From Pseudomonas mangiferae (GTDB taxonomy: Bacteria > Pseudomonadota > Gammaproteobacteria > Pseudomonadales > Pseudomonadaceae), in NCBI RefSeq assembly GCF_007109405.1, contig NZ_VJOY01000009.1, positions 62,001 to 126,000 on the forward strand: a stretch of DNA of 64,000 nt, given 5' to 3'. Below the pieces are notes generated by a model. It had not been told where the DNA came from and made no database searches. It saw only the letters and a list, made by a program, of their open reading frames with translations. The translations under genes and the position numbers were made by a program. Shown piece after piece: positions 16,874 to 25,453 of this stretch. Every line of letters begins with the position of its first letter. The first letter of the stretch is position 1.

Positions 16874-17613
16874 GCGCGGACCTTCAGCTCGGCGGGGTGC
16901 TCGCCCAGGTAGGAATGCTGCAGCGCCTCGCTGGCGGCCAGCTCCGCGCCCGTGCCCTGGGCGGTGATGGCGCCGCTGGCCATGACGTAGCCGTAGTCGG
17001 CGACCCGCAGGGACTCTTCGGCGTGCTGCTCCACCACCAGCATGGTCAGGCCGCTTTCCCGCAGGGTGCCCAGTACCCCGAACAGCAGCTCCACCACCAG
17101 CGGCGCCAGGCCGATGGACGGCTCGTCCAGCAGCAGCAGACGCGGGTCGGCCATCAGCGCCCGGCCCACGGCGACCATGGACTGCTCGCCGCCGCTGAGG
17201 GTGATGGCGCGCTGGCCGGCCCGCTCCTGCAGGCGCGGGAACAGGGCGTAGACGTAGTCCAGCCGCTCGCGGAACAGGGCCTTGGCCCCGGGCCGGCCGC
17301 TGAGCCGCTGGAAGCCCAGGCTGAGGTTTTCCGCCACGCTCAGCGGGCCGAACAGTTGGCGCCCCTCGGGCACCTGGACGATGCCCAGCTCGACGATTTC
17401 CGGCGCCGACAGCCGGGTGATGTCGGTGCCCTCGAAGCGGATGCTGCCGGCGCTGGCGCGGTTCAGCCCGGAGATGGCGTTGACCAGGGTCGACTTGCCC
17501 GCGCCATTGGGCCCCAGCAGGGCCACCACGCTGCCCGCCTCGATCCGCATGGAGACCGCGCGGATGGCGTCGGAGCCGTTGTAGCCGGCCCGCAGGCCCT
17601 CGATCTCAAGCAT
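16870..17613 (-). CDS. livF: Branched-chain amino acid-type ABC transporter ATPase (LivF-like)
   Basis: 247 residues. Walker A GPNGAGKST, signature LSGGEQSMVAVGRALM, Walker B LLLLDEPSIGLAP, and the LivF-typical VPEGRQLFGPLSVAENL. It is one of two ATPases powering the importer, and overlaps the LivG gene by 8 bp. In catabolic islands Liv-type importers often carry aromatic or terpenoid acids rather than amino acids, so the gene name denotes family only. Confidence 0.9.
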   Translation of the reverse strand: MLEIEGLRAGYNGSDAIRAVSMRIEAGSVVALLGPNGAGKSTLVNAISGLNRASAGSIRFEGTDITRLSAPEIVELGIVQVPEGRQLFGPLSVAENLSLGFQRLSGRPGAKALFRERLDYVYALFPRLQERAGQRAITLSGGEQSMVAVGRALMADPRLLLLDEPSIGLAPLVVELLFGVLGTLRESGLTMLVVEQHAEESLRVADYGYVMASGAITAQGTGAELAASEALQHSYLGEHPAELKVRA

Positions 17614-18412
17614 GGGACGCCCTCCTGCCCAGGTAGGCCTCGATCACCTTGTCGTCCCGCTGGATCTCCCGGGGGGTGCCCTCGGCGATCTTGCAGCCGT
17701 GGTCGAGCACCGCGATGCGGTGGCAGAGGCCCATCATGAAGTCGATGTTGTGCTCCACCAGCAGCACGGTCAGGCCCGAGCGGTTGAGCTGCTGGATCAG
17801 CGTGCCCAGGTGGCGGGTCTCGCCGTCGTTGAGGCCGGCAGCCGGTTCGTCCAGCAACAGCAGCCGCGGCTCGCTGGCCAGGGCGCGGGCGATCTCCAGC
17901 AGGCGCAGCTGGCCGTGAGGCAGGTGCTCCACCGGCTCGTCCGCCCGCCCCTCCAGGCCGACGAAAGCCAGCAGTTCCCGCGCCCGCTGGCGCAGGGCGC
18001 GCTCGGTGCGCAGCACATGGGCAATGCGCAGCAACGACGGCAGGATGCCGTCCACCAGGCGCGGGTGAAAGCCCATCATCACGTTCTCCAGCACGCTCAG
18101 CCCGGGGAACACCCGGACGATCTGGAAGGTGCGCGCCATGCCCAGGGCGCTGCGGGTGTGCAGCGGCGCCCGGGACATGGGCCGGCGGTCGAAACCGATC
18201 TCGCCGGCGCTGGGGGACAGCACCCCGGTAACCAGGTTGAACAGGGTCGACTTGCCGGCGCCGTTGGGACCGATCAGGCCGAACACGTGGCCCGCGCCCA
18301 CCTGGAACGACACGTCGTTCACCGCCACCAGCCCGCCGAAGTGCTTGCTGGCGCCCTGGATATCGAGGATCACGTCGGACACTGCGGAGTTCTCCGAAAC
18401 CATCGCGTTCAT
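17606..18412 (-). CDS. livG: Branched-chain amino acid-type ABC transporter ATPase (LivG-like)
   Basis: 268 residues. Walker A GPNGAGKSTLFNLVTG, signature LPHGQLRLLEIARALASEPRL, Walker B LLLLDEPAAGLND, and the LivG-specific GMARTFQIVRVFPGLSVLENVM. It pairs with the LivF-like ATPase. The ATG at 18412 overlaps the LivM stop as ATGA; a second ATG three codons later is possible. Confidence 0.9.
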   Translation of the reverse strand: MNAMVSENSAVSDVILDIQGASKHFGGLVAVNDVSFQVGAGHVFGLIGPNGAGKSTLFNLVTGVLSPSAGEIGFDRRPMSRAPLHTRSALGMARTFQIVRVFPGLSVLENVMMGFHPRLVDGILPSLLRIAHVLRTERALRQRARELLAFVGLEGRADEPVEHLPHGQLRLLEIARALASEPRLLLLDEPAAGLNDGETRHLGTLIQQLNRSGLTVLLVEHNIDFMMGLCHRIAVLDHGCKIAEGTPREIQRDDKVIEAYLGRRASHA

Positions 18413-19398
18413 GGGCTCACCTTCAGGCGGGGGGCGGGTTTCGCGGCCGCCGGGCGGAACAGGCGCAGGCACAGCGCGCGCAGGAAGCCGGACAGCCCGT
18501 GGGGCATGAACAGCAGGAACAGCAGCAGGCAGACCCCGTAGAGCAGCGTTTCCAGGTCGCCGAAGGCGGTCAGGCCCTGGGGCGCCAGCACCACCACGAT
18601 GGCCCCCAGCAGCGCACCGTAGCGGGTGCCGAGGCCGCCCACCACCGAGACCGTGAGGATGGTCACCAGGATCGGGAATTCGCCGAAGCTGGGGTTCACC
18701 TGGCGGCTGACCAGGGCGAAGCCGACGCCGGCCAGGCCCGCCAGCACCGAGCTGAGGACGAACACCCGCAGCTTGTAGGCGGTGACGTTGACCCCCAGGG
18801 ACTCGGCGGCGGTCTCGTCGCCCCGCAGGGAATACAGCACGCGGCCCAGGTGGGTGCCGACGATGAAGTTCTGCAGCAGCAGCACCGCCACGGCGATCAC
18901 CACCAGCCCGTAGTACAGCTCGGTGCGGCTGACCAGGTGGCCGGCCACCTTCAGGCTCGGCACCATCATCCCGGCGGTGCCGCCGGTGACGTCGATCCAG
19001 CGGCTGGCGACGCCGGCGAAGATCAGCCCGAAGCACAGCGAGGCCATGGCCAGGTAGTGGCTGCGCAGGCGCAGCAGCGGCACGCCGATCACCAGGGTCA
19101 CCCCCGCGCACACCAGCAGGCTGGCCGGCAGCGCCGCGTAGAACGGCCAGCCGGCCTGGGTCAGCAGCGCATAGGCATAGGCGCCCAGGGCGAAGAACCC
19201 CTGCTGGCCCATGGAGATCTGCCCGGCGTAGCCGTAGAGCAGGTTGAAGCCGACGCAGAGGATCGTATAGATGCAGACGATGGACGCCAGGCGCAGGTGG
19301 AAGCCGCTGGACAGCAGGTGCGGCACCACCAGGCCCGCCAGCAGGATCAGCAGCGGGATCTGCCAGATACCGGTGCCCAGGGCATGGATGCGGTTCAT
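18409..19398 (-). CDS. livM: Branched-chain amino acid-type ABC transporter permease (LivM-like)
   Basis: 329 residues with about eight or nine membrane helices. CVGFNLLYGYAGQISMGQQGFFALGAYAYAL is the hallmark N-terminal LivM motif, and SVVGGLGTRYGALLGA is the conserved coupling loop. It starts one base after the LivH stop, behind GGGAGG. It forms the import channel together with LivH. Confidence 0.92.
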   Translation of the reverse strand: MNRIHALGTGIWQIPLLILLAGLVVPHLLSSGFHLRLASIVCIYTILCVGFNLLYGYAGQISMGQQGFFALGAYAYALLTQAGWPFYAALPASLLVCAGVTLVIGVPLLRLRSHYLAMASLCFGLIFAGVASRWIDVTGGTAGMMVPSLKVAGHLVSRTELYYGLVVIAVAVLLLQNFIVGTHLGRVLYSLRGDETAAESLGVNVTAYKLRVFVLSSVLAGLAGVGFALVSRQVNPSFGEFPILVTILTVSVVGGLGTRYGALLGAIVVVLAPQGLTAFGDLETLLYGVCLLLFLLFMPHGLSGFLRALCLRLFRPAAAKPAPRLKVSP

Positions 19399-19399
19399 G

Positions 19400-20281
19400 T
19401 CAGTGCCTCCCGGCTTCGAAGTCGCCCAGCAGACCGTAGGGGCGGAAGAACAGGATCATCAGGATCAGCGCGAAGATGATCGGCTCGGCGTACAGGCTGG
19501 AGCCGTAGCCGGCCACCAGCGCCTCCACCAGGGCGATCAGCACGCCCCCGGCGGCAGCGGCGAAGGGGCTGCCGAGGCCGCCGAGGATGGCCGCCATGAA
19601 GCCCTTCACCGTGAGGGTCACGCCCATCCCCACCTGGCCGCCCAGCAGCGGCCCCACCAGCAGGCCGACGATGCCGCTGATCAGCGCGCTGAACAGGAAG
19701 CCGAAGCGCACGATGCGCCGCGAGCGGATGCCCATCAGCAGCGCCACCCGGGCGTTCACTCCGGTGGCGCGGATACACAGCCCGAAGCGGGTGCGGTACA
19801 AGAGGAACCAGGTCAGGGCCAGCAGCGCGGCGAACACCACGATGATGGCGATCTGCTGGGGGTTGGTGATCAGCGGCCCGACCCGCATGGCCTCCAGCGG
19901 CAGCACGTTGGGTACGTACAGCTGCAGCGGCCCCCAGACCAGCAGCGCGGCGCCGGTGGCGATGATCGCCGCGGCCAGGGTGCCGATCATGATGGTCAGG
20001 GGCGGCGCACCGCGCCGCAGCAGCGGCTGGTAAACGCCGAACTCCAGGGCCAGGGCGGCCACCAGCACCACCCCCAGCACGGCGGCGATGGCCGGCAGCA
20101 GCGGCAGCGCGCAGGTGACCATGAACAGGATCGCCGACATGACGCCGAGCATCACGAACTCGCCCTGGGCGAAATTGATGACCCGGTTGGTGCCGTAGAT
20201 CAGCGAGATGGACAGGCCGACCAGGCCGTAGACGCTGCCATTGGTCAGCCCGGCCAGCAGAATGACTCCGATTTGTTCCAT
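19400..20281 (-). CDS. livH: Branched-chain amino acid-type ABC transporter permease (LivH-like)
   Basis: 293 residues. GLTNGSVYGLVGLSISLIYGTNRVINFAQGEFVMLG is the characteristic LivH N-terminus, and AAILGGLGSPFAAAAGGVLIAL the conserved cytoplasmic loop that contacts the ATPase. It lies 52 bp downstream of the periplasmic binding protein gene. Confidence 0.92.
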   Translation of the reverse strand: MEQIGVILLAGLTNGSVYGLVGLSISLIYGTNRVINFAQGEFVMLGVMSAILFMVTCALPLLPAIAAVLGVVLVAALALEFGVYQPLLRRGAPPLTIMIGTLAAAIIATGAALLVWGPLQLYVPNVLPLEAMRVGPLITNPQQIAIIVVFAALLALTWFLLYRTRFGLCIRATGVNARVALLMGIRSRRIVRFGFLFSALISGIVGLLVGPLLGGQVGMGVTLTVKGFMAAILGGLGSPFAAAAGGVLIALVEALVAGYGSSLYAEPIIFALILMILFFRPYGLLGDFEAGRH

Positions 20282-20333
20282 AGCGGCTTACCTGTGGGCG
20301 CGACGCCGCGGGCCTCGCGCCGGTGGCGCCCGG

Positions 20334-21584
20334 TCAGGGCGTGGGCGTGAAGGCGGCGAGATCGGCGTCGACCAGTTGCTTGCCGTTGCCGGTCACCTGG
20401 ACGAAGACGAACCAGTTGTCGTCCGGCGGGCCGTGGCGCTGGCTCTCGGAGAACTGGTAGGTGGCGCCGGTACGGCCCTGCAGGCCGGCGTAGTGGCCGT
20501 TGGCGACGATGGCGTCGCGCAGGGCCACCCGCGCCGCGGCCAGCTCGCCGTCATCCAGGGCCGCCAGCACCTTGGGCTCGGCGAGGGCCTTGAACACCAG
20601 CTTCGCCGCGTCGTAGCCCAGCACCGGGTACATGGTGGGCTGCTCCGCGCCGAAGCGCGCCTTGTAGGCCTCGAACAGGCGCTTCACGTCGTCCCGGTGG
20701 ATATCCACGGTGTTGGGGATCAGCACCCCGTCGCTGGCCGCGCCGGCCAGGTCGCGCAGGGTGCTGAGCAGCGCGCTGCGGGCGACAATCCGCGGCGTCT
20801 GCATGCCCAGTTGCTGCAGGGTCCGCAGCACCCGGGCGCCGTCCGCCGCGTAAGGGAACACCAGGACCACGTCGGGCTTGGCGTTGCGCAGGGTGCTCAC
20901 CTGGGGGGCGAGGTCCGTGGCGTTGATGTCGTAGGTCTGCTGGGCGACCACCTCGATGTTCTTGGCCTTCAGCGCGGCCAGGGCGGCGTGGGCGCTGTCG
21001 GTGCCGAACGGCAGCGAGTTGTTGATGATCGCTACCCGCTTGAAGCCCTGGGTGGAGACCAGCCCGGCGATGGCGTTGGCGTCCTGGGAGTTGCGCGGCC
21101 CGACGCGGAAATGGAACGGCGCGGGCGCGTCGGTGAGGTTGTCGGTGCCCGCCGACAGCATCAGGTAGGGAATCTCGTACTCGGTGGCGATGGGGATCAT
21201 TGCCGCCGCCGGCGCCGCCGGGTTGCCGCCGACGATGGCCAGCGCACCGTCGTCCTCGGCGCAGCGGCTGGCGAAGGTGGCCGTCAGTTGCGGGTCGGTC
21301 TTGCCGTCGTAGGCCACCGCCTCCACCGGGTGCCCGGCGATACCGCCGGCGGCGTTCACTTCGGCCAGGGCCAGTTGGAAACCGTTGTAGCTCTGGATGC
21401 CGGTATCCGCCGCCGCGCCGCTGCGGTCGTCGACGAAACAGACCTTGATGGCGTCCTTCGCCCAGGCCGGCTGGGCCAGCACGGCGCCGGCCAGCACCAG
21501 CGCGGCGAACGGCCAGGCAGGCCGGCGCCGGGTTTCGCCGTGCGGATGCGCAGCGCGGGATCGGAGATCGATCGGGTTGTTCAT
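20334..21584 (-). CDS. Periplasmic substrate-binding protein of the Liv/Leu-Ile-Val family
   Basis: 416 residues with a signal peptide: charged N-terminus, hydrophobic FAALVLAGAVLAQPAWA, cleavage near AWA-KD. The mature part (IKVCFVDDRSGAAADTGIQS, AEVNAAGGIAGHPVEAVAYDGKTDPQ, and LVFPYAADGARVLRTLQQLG) is a Peripla_BP_6 fold that delivers substrate to the LivHM channel. It is the first gene of the transporter operon, with an AGGAG ribosome binding site 6 bp before ATG and a perfect operator palindrome 60 bp upstream. The ligand is probably the compound degraded by the island. Confidence 0.9.
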   Translation of the reverse strand: MNNPIDLRSRAAHPHGETRRRPAWPFAALVLAGAVLAQPAWAKDAIKVCFVDDRSGAAADTGIQSYNGFQLALAEVNAAGGIAGHPVEAVAYDGKTDPQLTATFASRCAEDDGALAIVGGNPAAPAAAMIPIATEYEIPYLMLSAGTDNLTDAPAPFHFRVGPRNSQDANAIAGLVSTQGFKRVAIINNSLPFGTDSAHAALAALKAKNIEVVAQQTYDINATDLAPQVSTLRNAKPDVVLVFPYAADGARVLRTLQQLGMQTPRIVARSALLSTLRDLAGAASDGVLIPNTVDIHRDDVKRLFEAYKARFGAEQPTMYPVLGYDAAKLVFKALAEPKVLAALDDGELAAARVALRDAIVANGHYAGLQGRTGATYQFSESQRHGPPDDNWFVFVQVTGNGKQLVDADLAAFTPTP

Positions 21585-21644
21585 GATTTCTCCTTTCTTG
21601 TTTTTATGAGCGAAAGCGGAGACCTCGGTCGCGCCGAAGCGCTA

Positions 21645-21661
21645 GGTTCATTGGATGAACC
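21645..21661. promoter_or_regulatory. Operator-like palindrome, site 4 (perfect)
   Basis: GGTTCAT-TGG-ATGAACC followed by TTTGAAA, identical in its 17-bp core to site 3. It lies immediately downstream of the -10 of the Liv-type operon promoter, 60 bp from the binding-protein start. Confidence 0.8.
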
Positions 21662-21669
21662 TTTGAAAA

Positions 21670-21698
21670 AGAATGCACAGGGCTTTTTCCCCTGTCAA
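21670..21698 (-). promoter_or_regulatory. Sigma-70 type promoter of the Liv-type transporter operon
   Basis: Minus strand TTGACA (21698-21693), 17-bp spacer, CATTCT (21675-21670). The arrangement relative to the operator matches site 1. The rest of the gap up to 21882 holds only an imperfect GC-rich inverted repeat (CGGGCACCCC at 21752 with its complement at 21793), possibly a weak terminator for the reductase gene. Confidence 0.72.
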
Positions 21699-21882
21699 CG
21701 AAAAAAGTGAAACAGGCGGATGGCGGACACCGGCGGAACGAAAGGCGGCAACGGGCACCCCGGATGGGGTGCATCGCGCAAGGAAAGGGCGTGGGGTGCC
21801 CGGTGATCGCGACGACTCGGCGCCGCCAGGGTGCGGCGGCGAGCCGGCCGGGCAAGCGTTGCGCGTTATCGGGCGCCGCGGC

Positions 21883-22848
21883 TCACGGCCGCTCCAGCAC
21901 CAGCCGGCCGGAGGCGCAGCGGGAGACGCAGGTGATGATGAGCCGGCCCTCGGCCTTTTCCGGGTCGGTGAGGTAGCTGTCCCGGTGCAGCGGCTCGCCC
22001 TCGACGACCCGCATCAGGCAGGTGCCGCACAGGCCCATCTCGCAGGAGGTCTCCACCGCCACGCCCGCCTCCCGCAGCACCTGGACGATGCTCTTGTCGC
22101 CTGGCACCCATAGGACCTCGCCCTGCGCGCCCAGCTGCACGCTGAAGCCGTCGCCACCGGCCTGGGCCGGATCGGCCTGGAAGCGCTCCTCGAAGAACTG
22201 CCCGGGCCCGAGGCGGGGTTCCAGGCGCGTGCGCGCCGTGTCGATGAAACCGGCGGGGCCGCAGGCGTAGACCTGGGTGGCGGCGGGCAGCGTCCCGGCC
22301 AGCTGCGCCAGCCGTTCGCGGGTCGGCGGGCCCAGGCGCGAGGCGTGCTTCTCGACGCGCTCGCCCCAGCGCGGGTCCAGCAGGTCGTCGAACAGGTGCA
22401 GGTCGCGCGCCTCGCGGCAGTAGTAGACGAGCCGGAAGTCGCGCCCGTCCCGGGCCAGCTGGTGGGCCATGGACAGCAACGGCGTGATGCCGATGCCGGC
22501 GCCCAGCAGCAGCGTGCTTCCCGGGCCCGGGCGCAGGGGGAAATTGTTCGGTGCCAGGGACACCCGTAGAATCCGCCCCACCTGCAGGCCGTGCATCGCC
22601 TCGGAGCCGCCCCGGGACGGGCTCTCGCGCTTCACCGCGATGCGGTAGCGGCCGCGGGTCGCCGGGTCGTCCAGCAGCGAGTAGTGGCGGGTCAGCCCCG
22701 GCGCCAGGTGCACCGCCAGGCTGGCCCCGGCCTCGAAGGCCGGCAGGGGCGCCGCGGTGGCCGATTGCAGCTCGAACAAGCGGATGCCATCCGATAGCAT
22801 GGACGCCGCCGTGAGCCTTACGTCGAAGTCGGTGTCTGCGGTGCGCAT
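21883..22848 (-). CDS. Oxygenase reductase with C-terminal [2Fe-2S] domain (VanB/CntB type)
   Basis: 321 residues, close to vanillate demethylase reductase. Domains in order: flavin-binding barrel with RHYSLLDDP, NAD-binding domain with LLGAGIGITPLLSMA and YACGPAGFI, and plant-type ferredoxin with CEMGLCGTC plus a fourth cysteine in ITCVSRCA. Such proteins feed electrons to Rieske oxygenases that lack a separate ferredoxin. The likely partner is the Rieske oxygenase at 26356-27495, the only one in the window. It is divergent from the TetR gene with only 46 bp between starts. An alternative ATG lies at 22863; 22848 fits family length better. Confidence 0.88.
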   Translation of the reverse strand: MRTADTDFDVRLTAASMLSDGIRLFELQSATAAPLPAFEAGASLAVHLAPGLTRHYSLLDDPATRGRYRIAVKRESPSRGGSEAMHGLQVGRILRVSLAPNNFPLRPGPGSTLLLGAGIGITPLLSMAHQLARDGRDFRLVYYCREARDLHLFDDLLDPRWGERVEKHASRLGPPTRERLAQLAGTLPAATQVYACGPAGFIDTARTRLEPRLGPGQFFEERFQADPAQAGGDGFSVQLGAQGEVLWVPGDKSIVQVLREAGVAVETSCEMGLCGTCLMRVVEGEPLHRDSYLTDPEKAEGRLIITCVSRCASGRLVLERP

Positions 22849-22894
22849 CGAAGCGGTTCCCATCGTGGCAAATTCATCGTGTCGAGGAGTTCGT

Positions 22895-23545
22895 GTGGCA
22901 GCGCCAGGGCAGAGAGAAAAGACCAAGAGCCAACGGCGGCTGAAGATCCTCGAAGTGGCGTCCCGGCAGTTCAAGGAACAGGGGTTCGAGAAGACCCGCA
23001 TCGAGGAGATCGCCCGCCAGGCGGACGTCGCCCCCGGCACCGTCTACAACTACTTCCCCACCAAGGACATCCTCCTGATGGAGCTGGTGGCCTATCACCG
23101 GGAACACTCCCCCAAGGCCCTGGCGTCGCTGCTCTCGGCGCCGCCCCTGGAACCCACCCGGGCCTTCCTGCAGTTCTATACGGTCATGGCCGAGGAAAGC
23201 CTGCGCTACCTGGACAAGCTGCTGTGGCGCCACGCCCTGGCCGCCTTCGCCGCCGGCAGCTGGCACGAGGCCATGGAGAAGCGCTGGCAGCACGAGCGCG
23301 AGCTGATCACCTACCAGGTGGCCATCGCCAAGTCCCTGCAGCACGAGGGCGTGCTGCCCCGGGACCTGGACGTGGCGGCGCTGGTGGAAGTCATCCACGC
23401 CTGCGGGTTCTGCTACTGGCAGCAGTTCCTGGTGCGCGACGACTTCGACTTCCCGCTGTTCCTCGACAAGCTGCGGGCCAACCTCGACTTCATCTTCGCC
23501 AGCGTGGTACCGCCGGCGCCTCATGCCCCCTCGGCGGGCCAGTAG
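22895..23545 (+). CDS. TetR-family transcriptional regulator
   Basis: 216 residues. The N-terminal helix-turn-helix (RIEEIARQADVAPGTVYNYFPTKDILLMELV) is typical TetR. The C-terminal ligand domain shares RYLDKLLWRH and WQQFLVRDDF-like segments with the second TetR of the window (35782-36402). The GTG at 22895 is chosen because a GAGGAG ribosome binding site lies 5 bp upstream. It sits between the oxygenase reductase and the oxygenase/transporter operon, and its 3' end overlaps the convergent ABC ATPase gene by 25 bp. It probably controls one or both. Confidence 0.88.
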   Translation: MAAPGQREKTKSQRRLKILEVASRQFKEQGFEKTRIEEIARQADVAPGTVYNYFPTKDILLMELVAYHREHSPKALASLLSAPPLEPTRAFLQFYTVMAEESLRYLDKLLWRHALAAFAAGSWHEAMEKRWQHERELITYQVAIAKSLQHEGVLPRDLDVAALVEVIHACGFCYWQQFLVRDDFDFPLFLDKLRANLDFIFASVVPPAPHAPSAGQ

Positions 23546-24624
23546 AAGGCGTCGTCGCCCCCGAACCCCAGGACCACCCGACTGCCCACCGCCGGCACGC
23601 GCTCGTCGCGGCGGTGGGTAACCATCAGGCTCTGCCCGCCGTCGAGGGCCACGCACAGCTCCACGTTGGTGCGATTGGCCTGGACCCGGTCCACGCGGCC
23701 CTCGACCCGGTTGCGGATCGCCGGGCGAACCGCGTCGTCGGCCAGGGCCAGGCGCTCGGGGCGGATGCCGATCTCCAGGGCGCTGCCCAGGGCGGGTCGC
23801 GGCCCCCGGGCCGCCAGGACGATGCGCTGACCATTGCCCAGCTCGGCCTCGACCGGCCCGTCGTCGCGGTGCGCCACGACCCGCCCGGCGAGCCAGTTCA
23901 CCTCGCCGAGGAATTCCGCGCAGAAGCGCGAGCGTGGCCGGTCGTAGATCCCCAGGGGCGGCCCGTCCTGGATGATCCGCCCCTCGTGCATCAGCACGAT
24001 GCGGTCGGCCACCACCGCCGCCTCCTCGTGGTCGTGGGTGACGATCACCGTGGTGATGCCCACCTCCCGCAGCACCTGGCGCAATTCCACCTGCAGCTTG
24101 CCGCGCACCGAGGCGTCCAGGGCCGACAGGGGCTCGTCCAGCAGCAGCACCGCGGGGTTCGGCCCCAGGGCCCGGGCCAGGGCGACCCGCTGCTTCTGGC
24201 CGCCGCTGAGCTGGGCGGGGTAGCGGTCGGCGAAGGCTTCCATGCGCACCAGCCGCAGCAGCTCGTCGACGCGCTCGGCGTGGGGCCGCGCCCGGTAGCG
24301 GCGATGCTTCAGGCCGTAGCGGATGTTCTCCGCCACGGTCAGGTGGGGGAACAGCGCGTAGTCCTGGAAGACGATGCCGAAGTCCCGCTCCGGCACCGCC
24401 AGGCGGGTGACGTCCTGGCCCTTGATGCGAATCCGCCCGCTGTCCGGGGCGACGAAGCCGCCGATGGCCCGCAGGGTGGTGGTCTTGCCGCAGCCGCTGG
24501 GGCCCAGCAGCGCCACGATCTCGCCCTGGTGCAGGTCCATGTCGATGCCATGGAGCACGCCGATGTTGCCGTAGCCCTTGCTGATGCCGCTGAGGCTCAA
24601 GGCGACGATGCTGCTGTCGATCAT
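23521..24624 (-). CDS. Polyamine/iron-type ABC transporter ATPase (PotA-like)
   Basis: 367 residues. Walker A GPSGCGKTT, signature LSGGQKQRVALARAL, Walker B VLLLDEPLSALDA, and a C-terminal TOBE-type domain (about 280 onward) as in PotA/AfuC-type ATPases. It is the last gene of the operon binding protein, Rieske oxygenase, permease, permease, ATPase, and powers uptake. Its stop lies inside the convergent TetR gene. Confidence 0.9.
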   Translation of the reverse strand: MIDSSIVALSLSGISKGYGNIGVLHGIDMDLHQGEIVALLGPSGCGKTTTLRAIGGFVAPDSGRIRIKGQDVTRLAVPERDFGIVFQDYALFPHLTVAENIRYGLKHRRYRARPHAERVDELLRLVRMEAFADRYPAQLSGGQKQRVALARALGPNPAVLLLDEPLSALDASVRGKLQVELRQVLREVGITTVIVTHDHEEAAVVADRIVLMHEGRIIQDGPPLGIYDRPRSRFCAEFLGEVNWLAGRVVAHRDDGPVEAELGNGQRIVLAARGPRPALGSALEIGIRPERLALADDAVRPAIRNRVEGRVDRVQANRTNVELCVALDGGQSLMVTHRRDERVPAVGSRVVLGFGGDDAFYWPAEGA

Positions 24625-24631
24625 GGGTTTC

Positions 24632-25453
24632 TCACCTTTTCGTTGTGCCGGTGCCGAACAGCCTGTCGACGCCGATGAGCCACTCCACCAGGACCAGGGC
24701 GATGCACGACACGGCGATCATCGCGGTCGAGGCGGCGGCGATGGTCAGGTCGAAGTTGGAGCGCATCATCGACACCAGCGCCAGGGGCAGCGTGGTGCTC
24801 TCCGGGTCGGCCAGGAAGATGCCCACCGAGACGTCGTCGAACGACACGGTGAAGGCCAGCACCGCGCCCACCACGATGCCGGGGCGGCACAGCGGCAGGA
24901 CCACCGTGCGGATCACCGTCCACGGCGAGGCGCCCAGGCTCATGGCGGCTTCCTCCAGGGACGGGCCGAGGCCGGCCAGGGTGGCGGTCACCGAGCGGAT
25001 CACGTACGGCAGGGTGATCACCCCGTGGGCGATCAGCAACTTGCCCATCCCCGATACCACGCCCAGGGCGGACAGGGTGACCAGCAGGCCGAAGCCGATG
25101 ACCACCGCCGGCACCACCAGCGGCGCGAGGAAGATCGACACCAGCAGCTGCCGCCCCCGGAAGCGTGCCTTGTGCAGGCCGATGGCCGCGGCCACCCCGA
25201 GGCCGACGCTGAGCAGGGTCGACAGCGAGGCCAGCAGCAGGCTGTTGCGCAGGCCGTGCATGTACAGCGGCTCGTCGATGAAGCGCTGGTACCAGTGCCA
25301 GGAGAACGCCTGGGGCGGGAAGGCGCCGAGGAAGGTGCGGGCGTCGAAGGACATCATCACCGCGATGGCGATGGGCAGCAGCAGGAAGGCCACCGAGAGG
25401 ATCACCGTCAGCCCGCCGAAGGCGCCCCACAGGCCGTCGAGCAGGCGTCTCAT
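24632..25453 (-). CDS. ABC transporter permease (PotC-like)
   Basis: 273 residues with about six membrane helices. The conserved permease loop EEAAMSLGASPWTVIRTVVLPLCRPGI identifies the polyamine-type permease family, where it contacts the ATPase. GGGAGGT lies 5 bp before the ATG, which overlaps the stop of the partner permease (ATGA). Confidence 0.9.
   Translation of the reverse strand: MRRLLDGLWGAFGGLTVILSVAFLLLPIAIAVMMSFDARTFLGAFPPQAFSWHWYQRFIDEPLYMHGLRNSLLLASLSTLLSVGLGVAAAIGLHKARFRGRQLLVSIFLAPLVVPAVVIGFGLLVTLSALGVVSGMGKLLIAHGVITLPYVIRSVTATLAGLGPSLEEAAMSLGASPWTVIRTVVLPLCRPGIVVGAVLAFTVSFDDVSVGIFLADPESTTLPLALVSMMRSNFDLTIAAASTAMIAVSCIALVLVEWLIGVDRLFGTGTTKR

Noticed and set aside
16870-21584. 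True branched-chain amino acid transporter
   Set aside because: Family assignment is firm, but the operon ends in an FAD dehydrogenase and shares its operator with the degradation island, so an amino acid substrate is unlikely.
21752-21802. Inverted repeat CGGGCACCCC / GGGGTGCCCG with a 31-bp loop
   Set aside because: The loop is long, no T run follows, and GC-rich inverted pairs of this size occur by chance here; mentioned only as a possible weak terminator.
22861-22881. Direct repeat of CATCGTG between the reductase and TetR genes as a TetR operator
   Set aside because: TetR proteins bind inverted repeats; a 7-bp direct repeat 14 bp apart is not convincing.
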